NCBI RefSeq assembly: GCF_900091585.1
Contig: NZ_FMHT01000003.1
Coordinates: forward strand, 3,029,501 to 3,093,500
Direction: 5' to 3'
DNA from: Micromonospora nigra
GTDB taxonomy: Bacteria; Actinomycetota; Actinomycetes; Mycobacteriales; Micromonosporaceae
Length of the DNA stretch: 64,000 bases
Position 1 is the stretch's first letter. Each line of letters opens with the position of its first letter. The notes below the pieces were generated by a model that made no database searches, was not told where the DNA came from, and was given only the letters and a program-made list of their open reading frames with translations. The position numbers were made by a program, and so were the translations under genes. Shown here in pieces: positions 47,396-56,402 of this stretch.

Positions 47396-49216
47396 TCAGC
47401 CCCCCAGCTCCGCCGGGCGACCTTCCGACTTGGGCTGACTGCGGGTCAGCTCCGCGTGGATGATCAACCGTTCGTAGTTGTCGAACTTCGGGTTGCAGGT
47501 GGTCAGGGTCAGCATCCGCTTCGTCGGCTTCGCGCCGGGCTTACCGGGCACCGGGGCGACCACCTCCACCTGGGTGGGCTTCACGATGATGTTGTCGGTG
47601 ACCTGGTAGACGTACCACTCGTCGCGGCCCTCGACGACGATCGGGTCGCCGTCGCGCAGCTCGTCCAGCCGCCAGAAGGTCGCCCGGTTACGGTGCCCGG
47701 CGACCGAGAAGTTGCCGACCCGGCCGGGCATGGCGCTGTCCGGGTAGTGGCCCGGGGCATACCGGATGTCCTTCTGCGTGACGCCCTCGACCACGACCCA
47801 CTGCTTGTCGAGCTTCGGGATGTAGAGCCCGGCGAGCGGCTTGCCGTTCACCGGCGGCTTCGGCTTGGCGGACGCGCTGGCCGACGGGGCGACCGTCGGA
47901 TCGCCCTCCGGCCCCCACGCCTGTGCCAACTGCTGGGTGAGGTCGTCCTGGTGGGCGTCGACGATGGCCGACTTGCCCCAGATCTCGTAACCGGCGAACA
48001 GCAGCACCACCAGGCCGAAGGTGATCAGCAGCTCGCCACTGAGCCGCAGGCCCGTCCGCACGCGGGACCAGACCGTCGGGCGGGTCAGCTCGGAGTAGAC
48101 GCTCCGGTAGCCCTCACCGGTCTGGTGCGGGCGCAGTTGCACCACCCGTTCCCCGCGCCGGGGGCGGGGCGGTTCGTCTGGCTCCCCGGCCTCGGCGGCA
48201 TCCTCGCGGGGCGGGGTCCGGGGTACGGCGCCCATCAGCGCGGTCGAGTCGGGCGTGGGCCGCGTACGCCCGCCGACCGCCGGGATGACGGCGGTGGTCG
48301 CCGGGTCGGCCGGCGTGCCGGGGCCGGCCGCTGTCCGGTCGAGTCGGGGGATGAGGGCGGTGGGCGCGTCCCCGGCCGGTCCGTGCTGGCCGGCGTGGGG
48401 TGCTGCTCCGTGCTGGCCGGCGGGCGGCGGTGCTGCTCCGGGTCGGCCGGCGGGTGTCGGCTGCGCGCTGCGCTGGCCGGCGGCCGGCGGCGGCGACGTT
48501 CTGTGCGGGGCGGTCTGCCCGGCGGCGGACGGGGCGGTCTGCCCGGCGGGGACGGACGGGGTGGGGGCACCCGGTCGCACGACCGACCCGCCCGGCCAGA
48601 CCGGGGGCGGGTCGGGGGTGCGGGTCGACCATGGCGCGTCGCCGCCCGGGGTGCGGGGCCGGGGGTCGTCGGTGGCCCGCCGGGGTGCCGACCCCTGCCA
48701 GAGACTCTGGTCGGGGAGGCCGGGGTGGTCGGCGGGCGGGTCGAAGCGCCCCGGGTTCGTGGGTCGCCCGGGGTCGGCGGGGCCGACGGCCGGCCGTGGC
48801 GCGGCGGTGGTCGTGGGCGGCGACTGCGGTGCCGCCGGCCGAGGACCCGGGGAAGCCGCGGCGGGCGTCAGGGGCGTCGGGCCGGCGGATGGGCGCGGGG
48901 CGGCGGGCTGCGGCCCGGCGGGTGGGTGGATGGCGGCGGGCTGCGGCCCGGCGGGTGGGTGGATGGCGGCGGGCTGCGGCCCGGCGGGTGGGCGGATGGC
49001 TGCGGGCTGCGGGCCGGCGGACGGACGCGGGGCGGCGGGCTGCGGGCCGGCGGCGACGGCCGGAGGCTCCGCGGAGCGCGGCGGCAGCACCGGGTCGGGC
49101 CACCGGCCGGCGGGAGCCGGACGGGCCGGCGCGGTCGCGGTGCGGTCGATCCGGGGCAGGATCTCGGTCTGCTCGTCGCCGTGCGGGCGCTGCCGACCGT
49201 CCTCCGGGCTGCTCAC
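47396..49216 (-). CDS. Class E sortase with long Pro-rich N-terminal region
   Basis: Cell-surface transpeptidase of 606 residues. The C-terminal ~230 residues are a class E sortase: membrane helix [20 protein letters not shown] (~390-410), then [17 protein letters not shown], catalytic His508 in [12 protein letters not shown], Cys574 in TLTTCNP and the Arg of NYERL. Class E sortases anchor LAxTG-type proteins. The first ~370 residues are cytosolic and disordered, with an 11-residue repeat of the [11 protein letters not shown] type at about 48899-49050. GTG 49216 overlaps the DUF881 stop (GTGA). Such long N-terminal extensions are unusual and may be phosphorylated or bind the division machinery. 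Confidence 0.9.
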   Translation of the reverse strand: MSSPEDGRQRPHGDEQTEILPRIDRTATAPARPAPAGRWPDPVLPPRSAEPPAVAAGPQPAAPRPSAGPQPAAIRPPAGPQPAAIHPPAGPQPAAIHPPAGPQPAAPRPSAGPTPLTPAAASPGPRPAAPQSPPTTTAAPRPAVGPADPGRPTNPGRFDPPADHPGLPDQSLWQGSAPRRATDDPRPRTPGGDAPWSTRTPDPPPVWPGGSVVRPGAPTPSVPAGQTAPSAAGQTAPHRTSPPPAAGQRSAQPTPAGRPGAAPPPAGQHGAAPHAGQHGPAGDAPTALIPRLDRTAAGPGTPADPATTAVIPAVGGRTRPTPDSTALMGAVPRTPPREDAAEAGEPDEPPRPRRGERVVQLRPHQTGEGYRSVYSELTRPTVWSRVRTGLRLSGELLITFGLVVLLFAGYEIWGKSAIVDAHQDDLTQQLAQAWGPEGDPTVAPSASASAKPKPPVNGKPLAGLYIPKLDKQWVVVEGVTQKDIRYAPGHYPDSAMPGRVGNFSVAGHRNRATFWRLDELRDGDPIVVEGRDEWYVYQVTDNIIVKPTQVEVVAPVPGKPGAKPTKRMLTLTTCNPKFDNYERLIIHAELTRSQPKSEGRPAELGG

Positions 49217-50016
49217 CGGGGCACCGTCGCCGAGCGCAGCGTCGTGCTGTCCTCGAACGCTGGCACGGTGACCGTGGAGACGGTCTCGCTGTAGCCGAGC
49301 TGGTAGTCGTCGACCGCGTCCTTGTACAACCGGACTCCCTCAGAGTCGGCGAGGGCCCGCTGAAGGGTGGCGGGGTCGCCGATTGCTACGATCTTGAACG
49401 GTGGGGAGTACACCCGGCCGTGCAACAGCAGGGTGTTACCGACGCAGCGTACCGCGCTGGTGGTCAGCACGCGGACGTTCATGATTGACATCGCCTCGGC
49501 GCCACCGGCCCAGAGGGCGTTCACGACCGCCTGGACGTCTCCCTGGTGCACCACCAGGTCGTCGTTGGTGGCGCCGTCGGGCAGCGTCTGGTCGCCGAGC
49601 CGGGGTGCGTCGTTGAGCTCAACGGTCACACCGGGCCCGGTGAGCGCCGTGAACCCGGCGGCGGCCCGGTACTCGGCGGCGCGGTCCTGCTGCTCGCGGA
49701 TCGGGGCGTCGGACCCGGCAAGGGCGGTGGTGCGGCCCTCGACCTCGGCGCGTAGCTCGGCGGCGCGGGCCTCGTTGGCCGCCACCTGGGCGCGCCGGTC
49801 CTCGATGAGCTGGGTGAGCTGGGGGCGGCGGTCCTCCCGCAGGGCGGTGCCGCCGGCCGTGGTGGCGGTGGTCGTGAACAGCAGCCCGGCGGCGACCGCG
49901 ATGACGGGCACCCCGATGGACCAGCCGCTGCGCCGGTGTGGCCGCCCGGGCAGCAGGCCGGCGACCAGGCGTCGCACGACCTTCTGCCAGGATGCCGCGC
50001 CGGATGTGTACTCCAC
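49213..50016 (-). CDS. DUF881 membrane protein
   Basis: Protein of 267 residues with one N-terminal membrane helix ([20 protein letters not shown]), a coiled-coil segment ([20 protein letters not shown] and following) and an extracytoplasmic DUF881 domain with a Gly-rich core ([47 protein letters not shown]). It lies between crgA and the sortase, as in mycobacteria where the neighbour is likewise DUF881. Proteins of this group are implicated in division, but the mechanism is unknown. Start 50016 was chosen for GGGGGAAGGG before the GTG; an upstream GTG at 50049 is possible. Confidence 0.85.
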   Translation of the reverse strand: MEYTSGAASWQKVVRRLVAGLLPGRPHRRSGWSIGVPVIAVAAGLLFTTTATTAGGTALREDRRPQLTQLIEDRRAQVAANEARAAELRAEVEGRTTALAGSDAPIREQQDRAAEYRAAAGFTALTGPGVTVELNDAPRLGDQTLPDGATNDDLVVHQGDVQAVVNALWAGGAEAMSIMNVRVLTTSAVRCVGNTLLLHGRVYSPPFKIVAIGDPATLQRALADSEGVRLYKDAVDDYQLGYSETVSTVTVPAFEDSTTLRSATVPR

Positions 50017-50231
50017 TGACCCTTCCCCCTGTGTCTGGTGCGTGGCCACGGGCCCCGTCGCCGGGCGACCGTGGCCAACTTTTCCGGTGGAACCGGGTAC
50101 CGGCCTGAACCATTCGTGGATCGGACGGGTTTTCGGGACTACGCTAGCTGTCGAACATTATTGGCCATGGACCGTCGCCCCCGCGCCCGGTTGTCAGGCC
50201 GGACGAGGTCGTAACCCCTCTGGAGAGCGTC

Positions 50232-50495
50232 GTGCCCAAGTCTCAGGTCCGCAAGAAGAAGGTGTACACCCCGCCGACGGACGTCCGTCCGACGGCCACG
50301 GCGGCGACGCGCAAGCCTAGCCCGGTGTGGCTGCCGGTCACGGCGGTCGCGCTCATCGTCTTCGGCATCGGGTGGCTGGTCGTGTACTACCTCTCCGAGC
50401 AGGAGTACCCGATCATGTCGCTCGGGTACTGGAACCTGGCGGTCGGCTTCGGCGCGATGGTCGCCTCGCTCGTGCTGCTCTCCCGCTGGCGCTGA
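50232..50495 (+). CDS. crgA: Cell division protein CrgA
   Basis: Protein of 87 residues with the CrgA profile: basic N-terminus (MPKSQVRKKKVYTPP), two membrane helices (VWLPVTAVALIVFGIGWLVV and WNLAVGFGAMVASLVLL) joined by SEQEYPIMSLGY. CrgA recruits FtsI, FtsQ and Wag31 partners at septa and affects FtsZ ring timing. GTG 50232 follows GGAGAG. Divergent from the DUF881-sortase operon, as in many actinomycetes. Confidence 0.95.
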   Translation: MPKSQVRKKKVYTPPTDVRPTATAATRKPSPVWLPVTAVALIVFGIGWLVVYYLSEQEYPIMSLGYWNLAVGFGAMVASLVLLSRWR

Positions 50496-50806
50496 CCCGG
50501 CGGCCCTTTCCCGCCGACGGCTTCGTCGTGCGCCGTCCGGAGACGTCCAGGTCACTCCGCCTGGCCCCTACCGGGCGAACGTGAGCCGGGCACCCTAAGG
50601 TGTCGGCAGGGCGGCGTGGCCTGGGTGCGAGAAGTCTCACGTTACCGATGGGTAACCTTGCGCGTAGGCTGCACTGCATGACCGAGCGGAGCGAGGTCAT
50701 CGACCGGTCCGGTCGGGGGTGCGGCTAGCAGCTCGCCGCTCGCGCCCCGACCTGGATCCCGGTCGCCGAGCCGCTCGACAGGCAGCAGACCGGGGAGGCC
50801 AACTCG
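50496..50806. other. Intergenic region upstream of the EtfD-like gene (311 bp)
   Basis: No gene is supported. It contains a strong palindromic operator (50641-50656), a likely -10 TAGGCT (50666-50671) and a start-proximal segment. Confidence 0.55.
50641..50656. promoter_or_regulatory. TetR-type operator overlapping the EtfD-like promoter
   Basis: GTTACCGATGGGTAAC has 6-bp arms (GTTACC/GGTAAC) around GATG. It precedes TAGGCT (50666-50671) by 9 bp, so it overlaps the -35 region. The near-identical GTTACTGATCGGTAAC (63704-63719) lies before an acyl-CoA dehydrogenase. The motif resembles operators of TetR regulators of fatty-acid oxidation in actinobacteria. Confidence 0.7.
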
Positions 50807-53032
50807 ATGGGCAGCGTCCAGATCGTCACCACGATCCTCGCGGCCGCCATCACCGCCGTTGCGGTGTGGCTCGCGGCGCGTGCGGTCATGAAGATGGTGG
50901 CGGTGATCCGGCTGGGTCAGCCCGACCCGTCCCGCTTCACCGACAAGGGCACGCGCACGACGACCATGCTGGCGGAGACCGCCGGCCACACCCGGATGCT
51001 CCGCTGGAGCGTGGTGGGTGCCGCGCACTGGTTCGTGATGGTCGGCTTCGTCGTGCTGTCGCTGCTGGTGCTCGAGGCGTACTTCGAGGTGGTGTCCCCG
51101 ACGGGCGGTCTGCCGCTGGTCGGCGGCTGGGCCCTCTACGGCCTGGTCACCGAGTGGATCGGCATTCTCGGCATCATCGCCATCCTGGTGCTGATCGCGA
51201 TCCGGTTCCGCAACCGGCCCACCCGGCCCGGCGGGAAGTCCCGGTTCACCGGCTCCACCATGTGGCAGGGCTACTTCGTCGAGGCCGTCGTCCTCGCGGT
51301 GCTGATCATGGGCTTCGTCATCCGGGGCTTCAAGGTCGCCACGGACCACTTCGAGTACCCGACCTGGGCGACCCCGCTCAGCCACGCAGTGGGCTCCATC
51401 CTGCCCGACGCCGAGGCCGGAGTGAGCATCGCCGCCCTCATCAAGATCATGATTTCGATGACCTGGCTCATCGTGATCGGGCTCAACGTCACGATGGGTG
51501 TCGCCTGGCACCGCTTCCTGGCCTTCCCCAACATCTTCTTCAAGCGCAACCCCGGCGCCGCCGGTTCCGGTCTCGGTGCCCTGCGGCCGATGATGAGCCA
51601 GGGCAAGCCGCTCGACTTCGAGGAGGCCGACCCCGAAAAGGACCAGTTCGGCGTCGCCCAGGTCGAGCAGTTCACCTGGAAGGGCCTGCTGGACTTCAGC
51701 ACCTGCACCGAGTGCGGGCGCTGCCAGTCGCAGTGCCCGGCCTGGAACACCGGCAAGCCCCTGTCGCCGAAGCTGCTGGTGCTCAGCCTGCGCGACCACG
51801 CGTACGCCAAGGCGCCCTACCTGCTGGCCGGCGGCGGCAAGGACCTGACCGGCGAGGAGAAGGCCACCGCCGCGCAACTCGCCCACGTCGACGTGCTCGC
51901 CCTCGCCGAGGCCGAGAAGCCGCTGATCGGTACCGCCGAGGAAGGCGGCATCATCGACCCCGACGTGCTCTGGTCCTGCACCACCTGCGGCGCCTGCGTC
52001 GAGCAGTGCCCGGTCGACATCGAGCACGTCGACCACATCGTCGACATGCGCCGCTACCAGGTGCTCATCGAGTCGAACTTCCCCTCCGAGGCCGGCGTCA
52101 TGCTGCGCAACCTGGAGAACAAGGGCAACCCGTGGGGGGCCCCGCAGAACACCCGCGAGGACTGGACCAAGGGCCTCGACTTCGAGGTGCCGCGGGTCGG
52201 CGAGGTCGAGGACTTCGAGTACCTGTTCTGGGTCGGCTGCGCCGGCGCGTTCGAGGACCGGGCCAAGAAGACCACCCGCGCGGTCGCCACGCTGCTCAAC
52301 GAGGCCGGCGTCTCCTTCGCCATCCTCGGCGAGGGCGAGACCTGTTCGGGTGACCCGGCCCGCCGGATCGGCAACGAGTTCGTCTTCCAGATGCTCGCCC
52401 AGCAGAACGTGGAGACCCTCAACGAGGCGTTCGAGGGCCGCGAGAAGAGCCGGAAGAAGATCGTCGCCACCTGTCCGCACTGCTTCAACACCCTGGGCAA
52501 CGAGTACGGCCAACTCGGCGGCGAGTTCGAGGTCGTGCACCACACCCAGTTGCTGGCGCACCTGGTCAGCACCGGCAAGCTCACCCCCGTGCAGCCGGTC
52601 GACGGCGGGGTGACCTACCACGACCCCTGCTACCTGGGCCGGCACAACCGGGTCTTCGCGGCCCCCCGCGAGGTGCTCGGCAGCGCCGTCGCGGGCGAGG
52701 GCGGAGACGGTCGCGGCGGCGCGGGCGACAGCGGCCTCGTCGAGATGCCGCGCAACAGCGAGCGCTCCTTCTGCTGCGGTGCCGGCGGCGCCCGCATGTG
52801 GATGGAGGAGAAGATCGGCAAGCGGATCAACGTGGACCGGGTCGAGGAGGCCATGTCCACCGGGGCGCGGACGGTCGCCGTCGGTTGCCCGTTCTGCTCG
52901 ACCATGCTCAACGACGGGGTGAACGGCAAGGGCGCCGGCGAGCAGGTCGAGGTGGTCGACGTGGCCAGCGTGCTGCTCCGCTCGGTCCGGCCCGACCAGA
53001 CCCGCACCTCCGAGGAGCCGGTGGCCGGCTGA
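50807..53032 (+). CDS. EtfD/FadF-like membrane Fe-S electron-transfer protein
   Basis: Protein of 741 residues. The N-terminal ~270 residues carry membrane helices (ILAAAITAVAVWLAARAVM, WFVMVGFVVLSLLVLEAYF, IGILGIIAILVLIAIR, MTWLIVIGLNVTMGVAW). A bis-4Fe-4S ferredoxin-like domain follows with CTECGRCQSQCP (~residue 300) and CTTCGACVEQCP (~391), then two CCG-type domains (WVGCAGAFEDR, ATCPHCFNTLGNEY; DPCYLGRHN, CCGAGGARMWM). This is the order of mycobacterial EtfD and Bacillus FadF, which pass electrons from ETF (reduced by acyl-CoA dehydrogenases) to menaquinone. The operator at 50641, shared with an acyl-CoA dehydrogenase, supports this role. Confidence 0.88.
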   Translation: MGSVQIVTTILAAAITAVAVWLAARAVMKMVAVIRLGQPDPSRFTDKGTRTTTMLAETAGHTRMLRWSVVGAAHWFVMVGFVVLSLLVLEAYFEVVSPTGGLPLVGGWALYGLVTEWIGILGIIAILVLIAIRFRNRPTRPGGKSRFTGSTMWQGYFVEAVVLAVLIMGFVIRGFKVATDHFEYPTWATPLSHAVGSILPDAEAGVSIAALIKIMISMTWLIVIGLNVTMGVAWHRFLAFPNIFFKRNPGAAGSGLGALRPMMSQGKPLDFEEADPEKDQFGVAQVEQFTWKGLLDFSTCTECGRCQSQCPAWNTGKPLSPKLLVLSLRDHAYAKAPYLLAGGGKDLTGEEKATAAQLAHVDVLALAEAEKPLIGTAEEGGIIDPDVLWSCTTCGACVEQCPVDIEHVDHIVDMRRYQVLIESNFPSEAGVMLRNLENKGNPWGAPQNTREDWTKGLDFEVPRVGEVEDFEYLFWVGCAGAFEDRAKKTTRAVATLLNEAGVSFAILGEGETCSGDPARRIGNEFVFQMLAQQNVETLNEAFEGREKSRKKIVATCPHCFNTLGNEYGQLGGEFEVVHHTQLLAHLVSTGKLTPVQPVDGGVTYHDPCYLGRHNRVFAAPREVLGSAVAGEGGDGRGGAGDSGLVEMPRNSERSFCCGAGGARMWMEEKIGKRINVDRVEEAMSTGARTVAVGCPFCSTMLNDGVNGKGAGEQVEVVDVASVLLRSVRPDQTRTSEEPVAG

Positions 53033-53047
53033 GTCGTTCCGCGCGTA

Positions 53048-53094
53048 CGACGGGCGCGGCAGCACCCTCCACAGGGGCGCTGCCGCGCCCGTCG
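53048..53094 (+). terminator. Terminator of the EtfD-like gene
   Basis: CGACGGGCGCGGCAGC (53048-53063) pairs perfectly over 16 bp with GCTGCCGCGCCCGTCG (53079-53094), 15-base loop. It lies 15 bp after the stop. Confidence 0.8.
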
Positions 53095-53281
53095 CGTTCG
53101 ACGCGGGAAGACGATCGGCACTCTCGGTACCCGCGTCGTCGCACCCACGTGAAGCTCTCTCGGGTCGTCTTGATTCCACCTCTCGGCTTCCCTACTCTGA
53201 GGCACCGACCGCTGTGTGGGTCGTCTGTCCCGCCTCTCCACCTCTCGGCGGGACGCCCGGCGGTCGGTTGCAAAGGAGTCG

Positions 53282-54295
53282 ATGCCGGTGGCAGCCGTGC
53301 CCCCTCATCGTCGTGGCCCGAAGCGGAACACCCGACCGGGTGGCCTGCGCCGCGCCGCCCGTGCGCTGCTCGTCCTCGCCGCCGCCGTCGCTGTCGGCGC
53401 TGGCGTGCTCGCCGCGCCCGCTCACGCCGAACCCACGGTCGACGAGATCGAGGCGCAGATCGACAAGGAGTGGCGCAAGCTCGAACCGACCATCGAGCAG
53501 TACAACAAGGTGCGCTCGGAGCTGAGGGTCAACCGCAAGAAGGCGGCCGACCTGGAGAAGAAGATCGAGCCCCTGGCCCTGGAGGCCGAACTGGCGATGA
53601 ACCGGGTGGGCAGCCTCGCCTCCCGCTACTACGTCAACGGGCCCTCGCAGGAGATCAGCGCACTGCTGCTCAACGCCAACCCGGACACCCTCGGCGAGCA
53701 GATGGCGCTGCTCGACCGCCTGGCGGCGCAGGAGCGCCGGCAGATCGACGAGGTGGTGCGCGTCCGGCAGAAGTACGACGACCGCAAGCGCAGCCTCGAC
53801 GCCCTCATCGCTTCCCAGACCAAGCAGCAGACGGAGCTGGCCGCGAAGCGCAAGCAGATCGAGGCCGACGTCAAGCGCCTGGAGGCGTCGCTGCCGAAGA
53901 CCACGGTCAAGACGACGAACTGCCCCACCATCAACGGGGTGGTCAGCGAGGCGGCCAGGATCGCGATCCGGACGGCCTGCGCGCAGATCGGCAAGCCGTA
54001 CGTCTTCGGCACCACCGGCCCGAACACCTTCGACTGCTCCGGCCTGACCCAGTACGCCTACAAGGCGGCCGGCATCTACCTCACCCACTTCACCGGGGCA
54101 CAGTGGAACGAGGGCAAGGCCATCTCCCGGGCCGACGCCCGCCCCGGTGACCTCGTCTTCTTCTTCAGCGACCTGCACCATGTCGGGCTCTACCTGGGCA
54201 ACAACCAGATGGTGCACGCCGCGCGGGCCGGCAAGCCGGTGAACGTCTCCAGCATCACCACCATGCCCCTGGCGGGTTTTCGCCGACCCGGCTGA
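53282..54295 (+). CDS. NlpC/P60 peptidoglycan hydrolase (first of two)
   Basis: Secreted protein of 337 residues: signal peptide (LLVLAAAVAVGAGVLAAPAHA), a long coiled-coil (IEAQIDKEWRKLEPTIEQYN through AKRKQIEADVKRLEASL) and a C-terminal NlpC/P60 domain with catalytic Cys252 in FDCSGLTQYA, His in HHVGLYLGNNQM and a third His in HAARAG. Such RipC-like enzymes cleave the D-iGlu-mDAP bond and the coiled coil binds FtsX. AAAGGAG precedes ATG 53282; the open frame further upstream has no ribosome site. No riboswitch is seen upstream, unlike its neighbour. Followed by a strong terminator. Confidence 0.93.
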   Translation: MPVAAVPPHRRGPKRNTRPGGLRRAARALLVLAAAVAVGAGVLAAPAHAEPTVDEIEAQIDKEWRKLEPTIEQYNKVRSELRVNRKKAADLEKKIEPLALEAELAMNRVGSLASRYYVNGPSQEISALLLNANPDTLGEQMALLDRLAAQERRQIDEVVRVRQKYDDRKRSLDALIASQTKQQTELAAKRKQIEADVKRLEASLPKTTVKTTNCPTINGVVSEAARIAIRTACAQIGKPYVFGTTGPNTFDCSGLTQYAYKAAGIYLTHFTGAQWNEGKAISRADARPGDLVFFFSDLHHVGLYLGNNQMVHAARAGKPVNVSSITTMPLAGFRRPG

Positions 54296-54314
54296 CCCGT
54301 CACGCAGTGCCGCC

Positions 54315-54348
54315 CGAAGACCCCCGGTCAAGCGTCCGGGGGTCTTCG
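54315..54348 (+). terminator. Terminator after the first NlpC/P60 gene
   Basis: CGAAGACCCCCGG (54315-54327) pairs with CCGGGGGTCTTCG (54336-54348) over 13 bp, 8-base loop, followed by CTTCTGT. Confidence 0.85.
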
Positions 54349-54464
54349 CTTCTGTCGGCTATCAGCACGGAGTGTCATCGCGTGAATCCGTTGCGCATCG
54401 CCGGTGGTCGTCCCTAACGTGGTCCTCCGTCGGGCCGGTGACCGACCATCCGGCCGGGATGGCG

Positions 54465-54600
54465 ACGGTCCGACACCGCCGAGTCGCTTCCGAGCGAGCC
54501 GGGGACCCAGGTTCCCCGGGGTGAATCCGCAGCCGTTGCGGTAGGGCGCCCCCTTCCCGCCCGAACCCGTCAGCTAACCCGGTAGGCGGTCTGAGGAAGA
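54465..54600 (+). ncRNA. ydaO/yuaA (c-di-AMP) riboswitch
   Basis: The leader shows the conserved core pieces of the ydaO class in order: GGGGACCCAGGTTCCCCGGG, GGTGAATCCGCAGC, GTTGCGGTAGGGCG and CCCGAACCCGTCAGCTAACC then GGTAGGCGG, just before GGAAGAAGGAG of the second NlpC/P60 gene. This class senses cyclic di-AMP and, in actinobacteria, commonly controls wall hydrolases. The boundaries are approximate and need a covariance-model search. Confidence 0.88.
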
Positions 54601-54616
54601 AGGAGTACGGAGCCCG

Positions 54617-55657
54617 GTGGCACACCATGCCCCGCGGCCACCGTTGACCCGGCCGGCGATCGCCGGCCCGATGACGGCTGCGCCGCGCCCACGCTGGTAC
54701 CGCTGCACCACCGCACTCGCCGCCCTGCTCGGCGTCGCCGTCGTCCTGACGGCAGGCGCCACCGGGGCCCAGGCCGACCCCACTGTCGCCGACATCGAGC
54801 GCCAGATCGACGAGGACTGGAACCGGCTCGAACCCGTCATCGAGAAACACAACGCGACCCGTCAGGACCTCGCCGACCGGCGTCGGGAGGCCGACGACCT
54901 GGCCGCCCGCATCGCCCCGCTCCAGCAGCGGGTGGACGAGGCCATGAACCGGGTCGGGCAGCTCGCCGTCCGGGCGTACAAGGGTGAGACCGTCAGCGCC
55001 GTGAACGCCCTGCTGGGCGGCCGGTCACCCGCCGAGCTGATCGAACAGCTCGGCCTGCTCGACCGGTACGCCCACCACCAGCAGTCCGACGTCCGGCAGG
55101 CCGCCGAGCTGCGCGACGAGCTGGCTGCCGCCAAGGCACCGCTCGACGACGTGATCGCCCAGCTCACCCGCGCCGAGGCGCAGCTGGCGGAACGCAAGCG
55201 GCAGATCAACGCAGAGATCGACCGGTTGCAGCGACTGCGGCTGCGCGCGTACGGCAGGGGTGGCGGCGGGCCGCTGCGGCCGGCACCCTGCCCGGCCACC
55301 TACCCGGGCGGCCCCGCGGGGGCGGCGGTGTCGTTCGCGTGTGCCCAGATCGGCAAGCCGTACGTGTGGGGGGCCGAGGGACCGCACGCGTTCGACTGCT
55401 CGGGGCTGATGCTCGCGGCCTGGGCGAGGGCCGGGGTGTCGCTGCCGCACAACGCCGCGCGGCAGCGACGGGTCACCGCGTCGGTCCGGCGCGGCGAGCT
55501 GCGACCGGGCGATCTCGTCTTCTACTACGCCGACCTGCACCACGTCGGCATGTACGTGGGCGGGGGCTGGGTGGTGCACGCCTCCCGCGCCGGGGTGCCG
55601 GTGAAGATGAAGAAGCTGAACGACGGCCCGATCCACAGTTTCGGACGACCGGGCTGA
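54617..55657 (+). CDS. NlpC/P60 peptidoglycan hydrolase under a c-di-AMP riboswitch (second of two)
   Basis: Secreted protein of 346 residues with the same layout as its neighbour: signal segment (LAALLGVAVVLTAGATGAQA), coiled coil (IERQIDEDWNRLEPVIEKHN through ERKRQINAEIDRLQRL) and NlpC/P60 domain with Cys261 in FDCSGLMLAAWA and the His in HHVGMYVGGG. The mature start DPTVADIERQID resembles EPTVDEIEAQID of the first copy, so they are tandem duplicates. GTG 54617 follows AGGAAGAAGGAG. Expression is expected to fall or rise with c-di-AMP via the riboswitch upstream. Confidence 0.93.
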   Translation: MAHHAPRPPLTRPAIAGPMTAAPRPRWYRCTTALAALLGVAVVLTAGATGAQADPTVADIERQIDEDWNRLEPVIEKHNATRQDLADRRREADDLAARIAPLQQRVDEAMNRVGQLAVRAYKGETVSAVNALLGGRSPAELIEQLGLLDRYAHHQQSDVRQAAELRDELAAAKAPLDDVIAQLTRAEAQLAERKRQINAEIDRLQRLRLRAYGRGGGGPLRPAPCPATYPGGPAGAAVSFACAQIGKPYVWGAEGPHAFDCSGLMLAAWARAGVSLPHNAARQRRVTASVRRGELRPGDLVFYYADLHHVGMYVGGGWVVHASRAGVPVKMKKLNDGPIHSFGRPG

Positions 55658-55680
55658 CGCCGGCCGCGTACCAGAGGACA

Positions 55681-55706
55681 GGCCCGCGCCGCCGACGGCG
55701 CGGGCC
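55681..55706 (+). terminator. Terminator between the NlpC/P60 and dcd genes
   Basis: GGCCCGCGCCG (55681-55691) pairs with CGGCGCGGGCC (55696-55706) around CCGA, 24 bp after the NlpC/P60 stop; dcd converges from the right. Confidence 0.75.
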
Positions 55707-55745
55707 GGTCGGCCGCTCGCGGGGCGTGCGTCGGCCGACGGCGGG

Positions 55746-56324
55746 TCAGCGGGTCGGCCAGGCGCGCCAGTTCTGCCAGGCGCGGCTCGGCGTGGGGCCG
55801 CGCTGACCCTGGTAGCGCGAGCCGTAGACCGCCGAGCCGTAGGGGTGTTCGGCGGGCGAGGAGAGCCGGAAGATGCAGAGCTGGCCGATCTTCATGCCCG
55901 GCCAGAGGGTGATCGGCAGGTTGGCCACGTTGGACAGTTCCAGCGTCACGTGGCCGGAGAAGCCGGGGTCGATGAAGCCGGCCGTGGAGTGGGTGAGCAG
56001 GCCGAGCCGGCCCAGCGAGCTCTTGCCTTCCAGCCGCCCGGCGAGCTGCTCGCCGAGCGAGATGACCTCCAGGGTGGAGGCGAGCACGAACTCGCCCGGG
56101 TGCAGCACGAACGGTTCGCCCTCGGGGACCTCGATCGCCGACGTCAGGTCGTCCTGCCGGGTCGCCGGGTCGATGTGCGTGTAGAGGTGGTTGTTGAAGA
56201 CCCGGAACAGCCGGTCCAGTCGGACGTCGATGCTGGACGGCTGCACCAGGGTGGGCTCGAACGGCTCCAGCGCGAGGGTGCCCGCCTTGATCTCGGAGAC
56301 CAGGTCCCGGTCGGAGAGCAGCAT
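55746..56324 (-). CDS. dcd: dCTP deaminase
   Basis: Trimeric dCTP deaminase/dUTPase-fold enzyme of 192 residues that makes dUTP (or dUMP in bifunctional forms) for thymidylate supply. Signature segments: [50 protein letters not shown] with the catalytic Ser-Ser-Arg-type core and [14 protein letters not shown]. Length and motif order match the actinobacterial dcd, whose members are often bifunctional; which form cannot be settled by eye. Divergent from an FMN-barrel gene across a LexA-like box. Confidence 0.95.
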   Translation of the reverse strand: MLLSDRDLVSEIKAGTLALEPFEPTLVQPSSIDVRLDRLFRVFNNHLYTHIDPATRQDDLTSAIEVPEGEPFVLHPGEFVLASTLEVISLGEQLAGRLEGKSSLGRLGLLTHSTAGFIDPGFSGHVTLELSNVANLPITLWPGMKIGQLCIFRLSSPAEHPYGSAVYGSRYQGQRGPTPSRAWQNWRAWPTR

Positions 56325-56374
56325 CGGAACACCATAGCGAGCGGTGTGCGTGACCTGCGTGTCGGACTAGGTCT

Positions 56375-56390
56375 TCGTACACGTGTTCGA
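56375..56390. promoter_or_regulatory. LexA (SOS) box in the dcd/FMN-barrel intergenic
   Basis: TCGTACACGTGTTCGA differs at one position from the actinobacterial TCGAAC-N4-GTTCGA consensus. It overlaps a likely -10 (TAGGAT, 56391-56396) for the plus-strand gene, about 12 bp before its ATG. It could repress one or both genes until DNA damage. Confidence 0.6.
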
Positions 56391-56402
56391 TAGGATGTCG
56401 GC

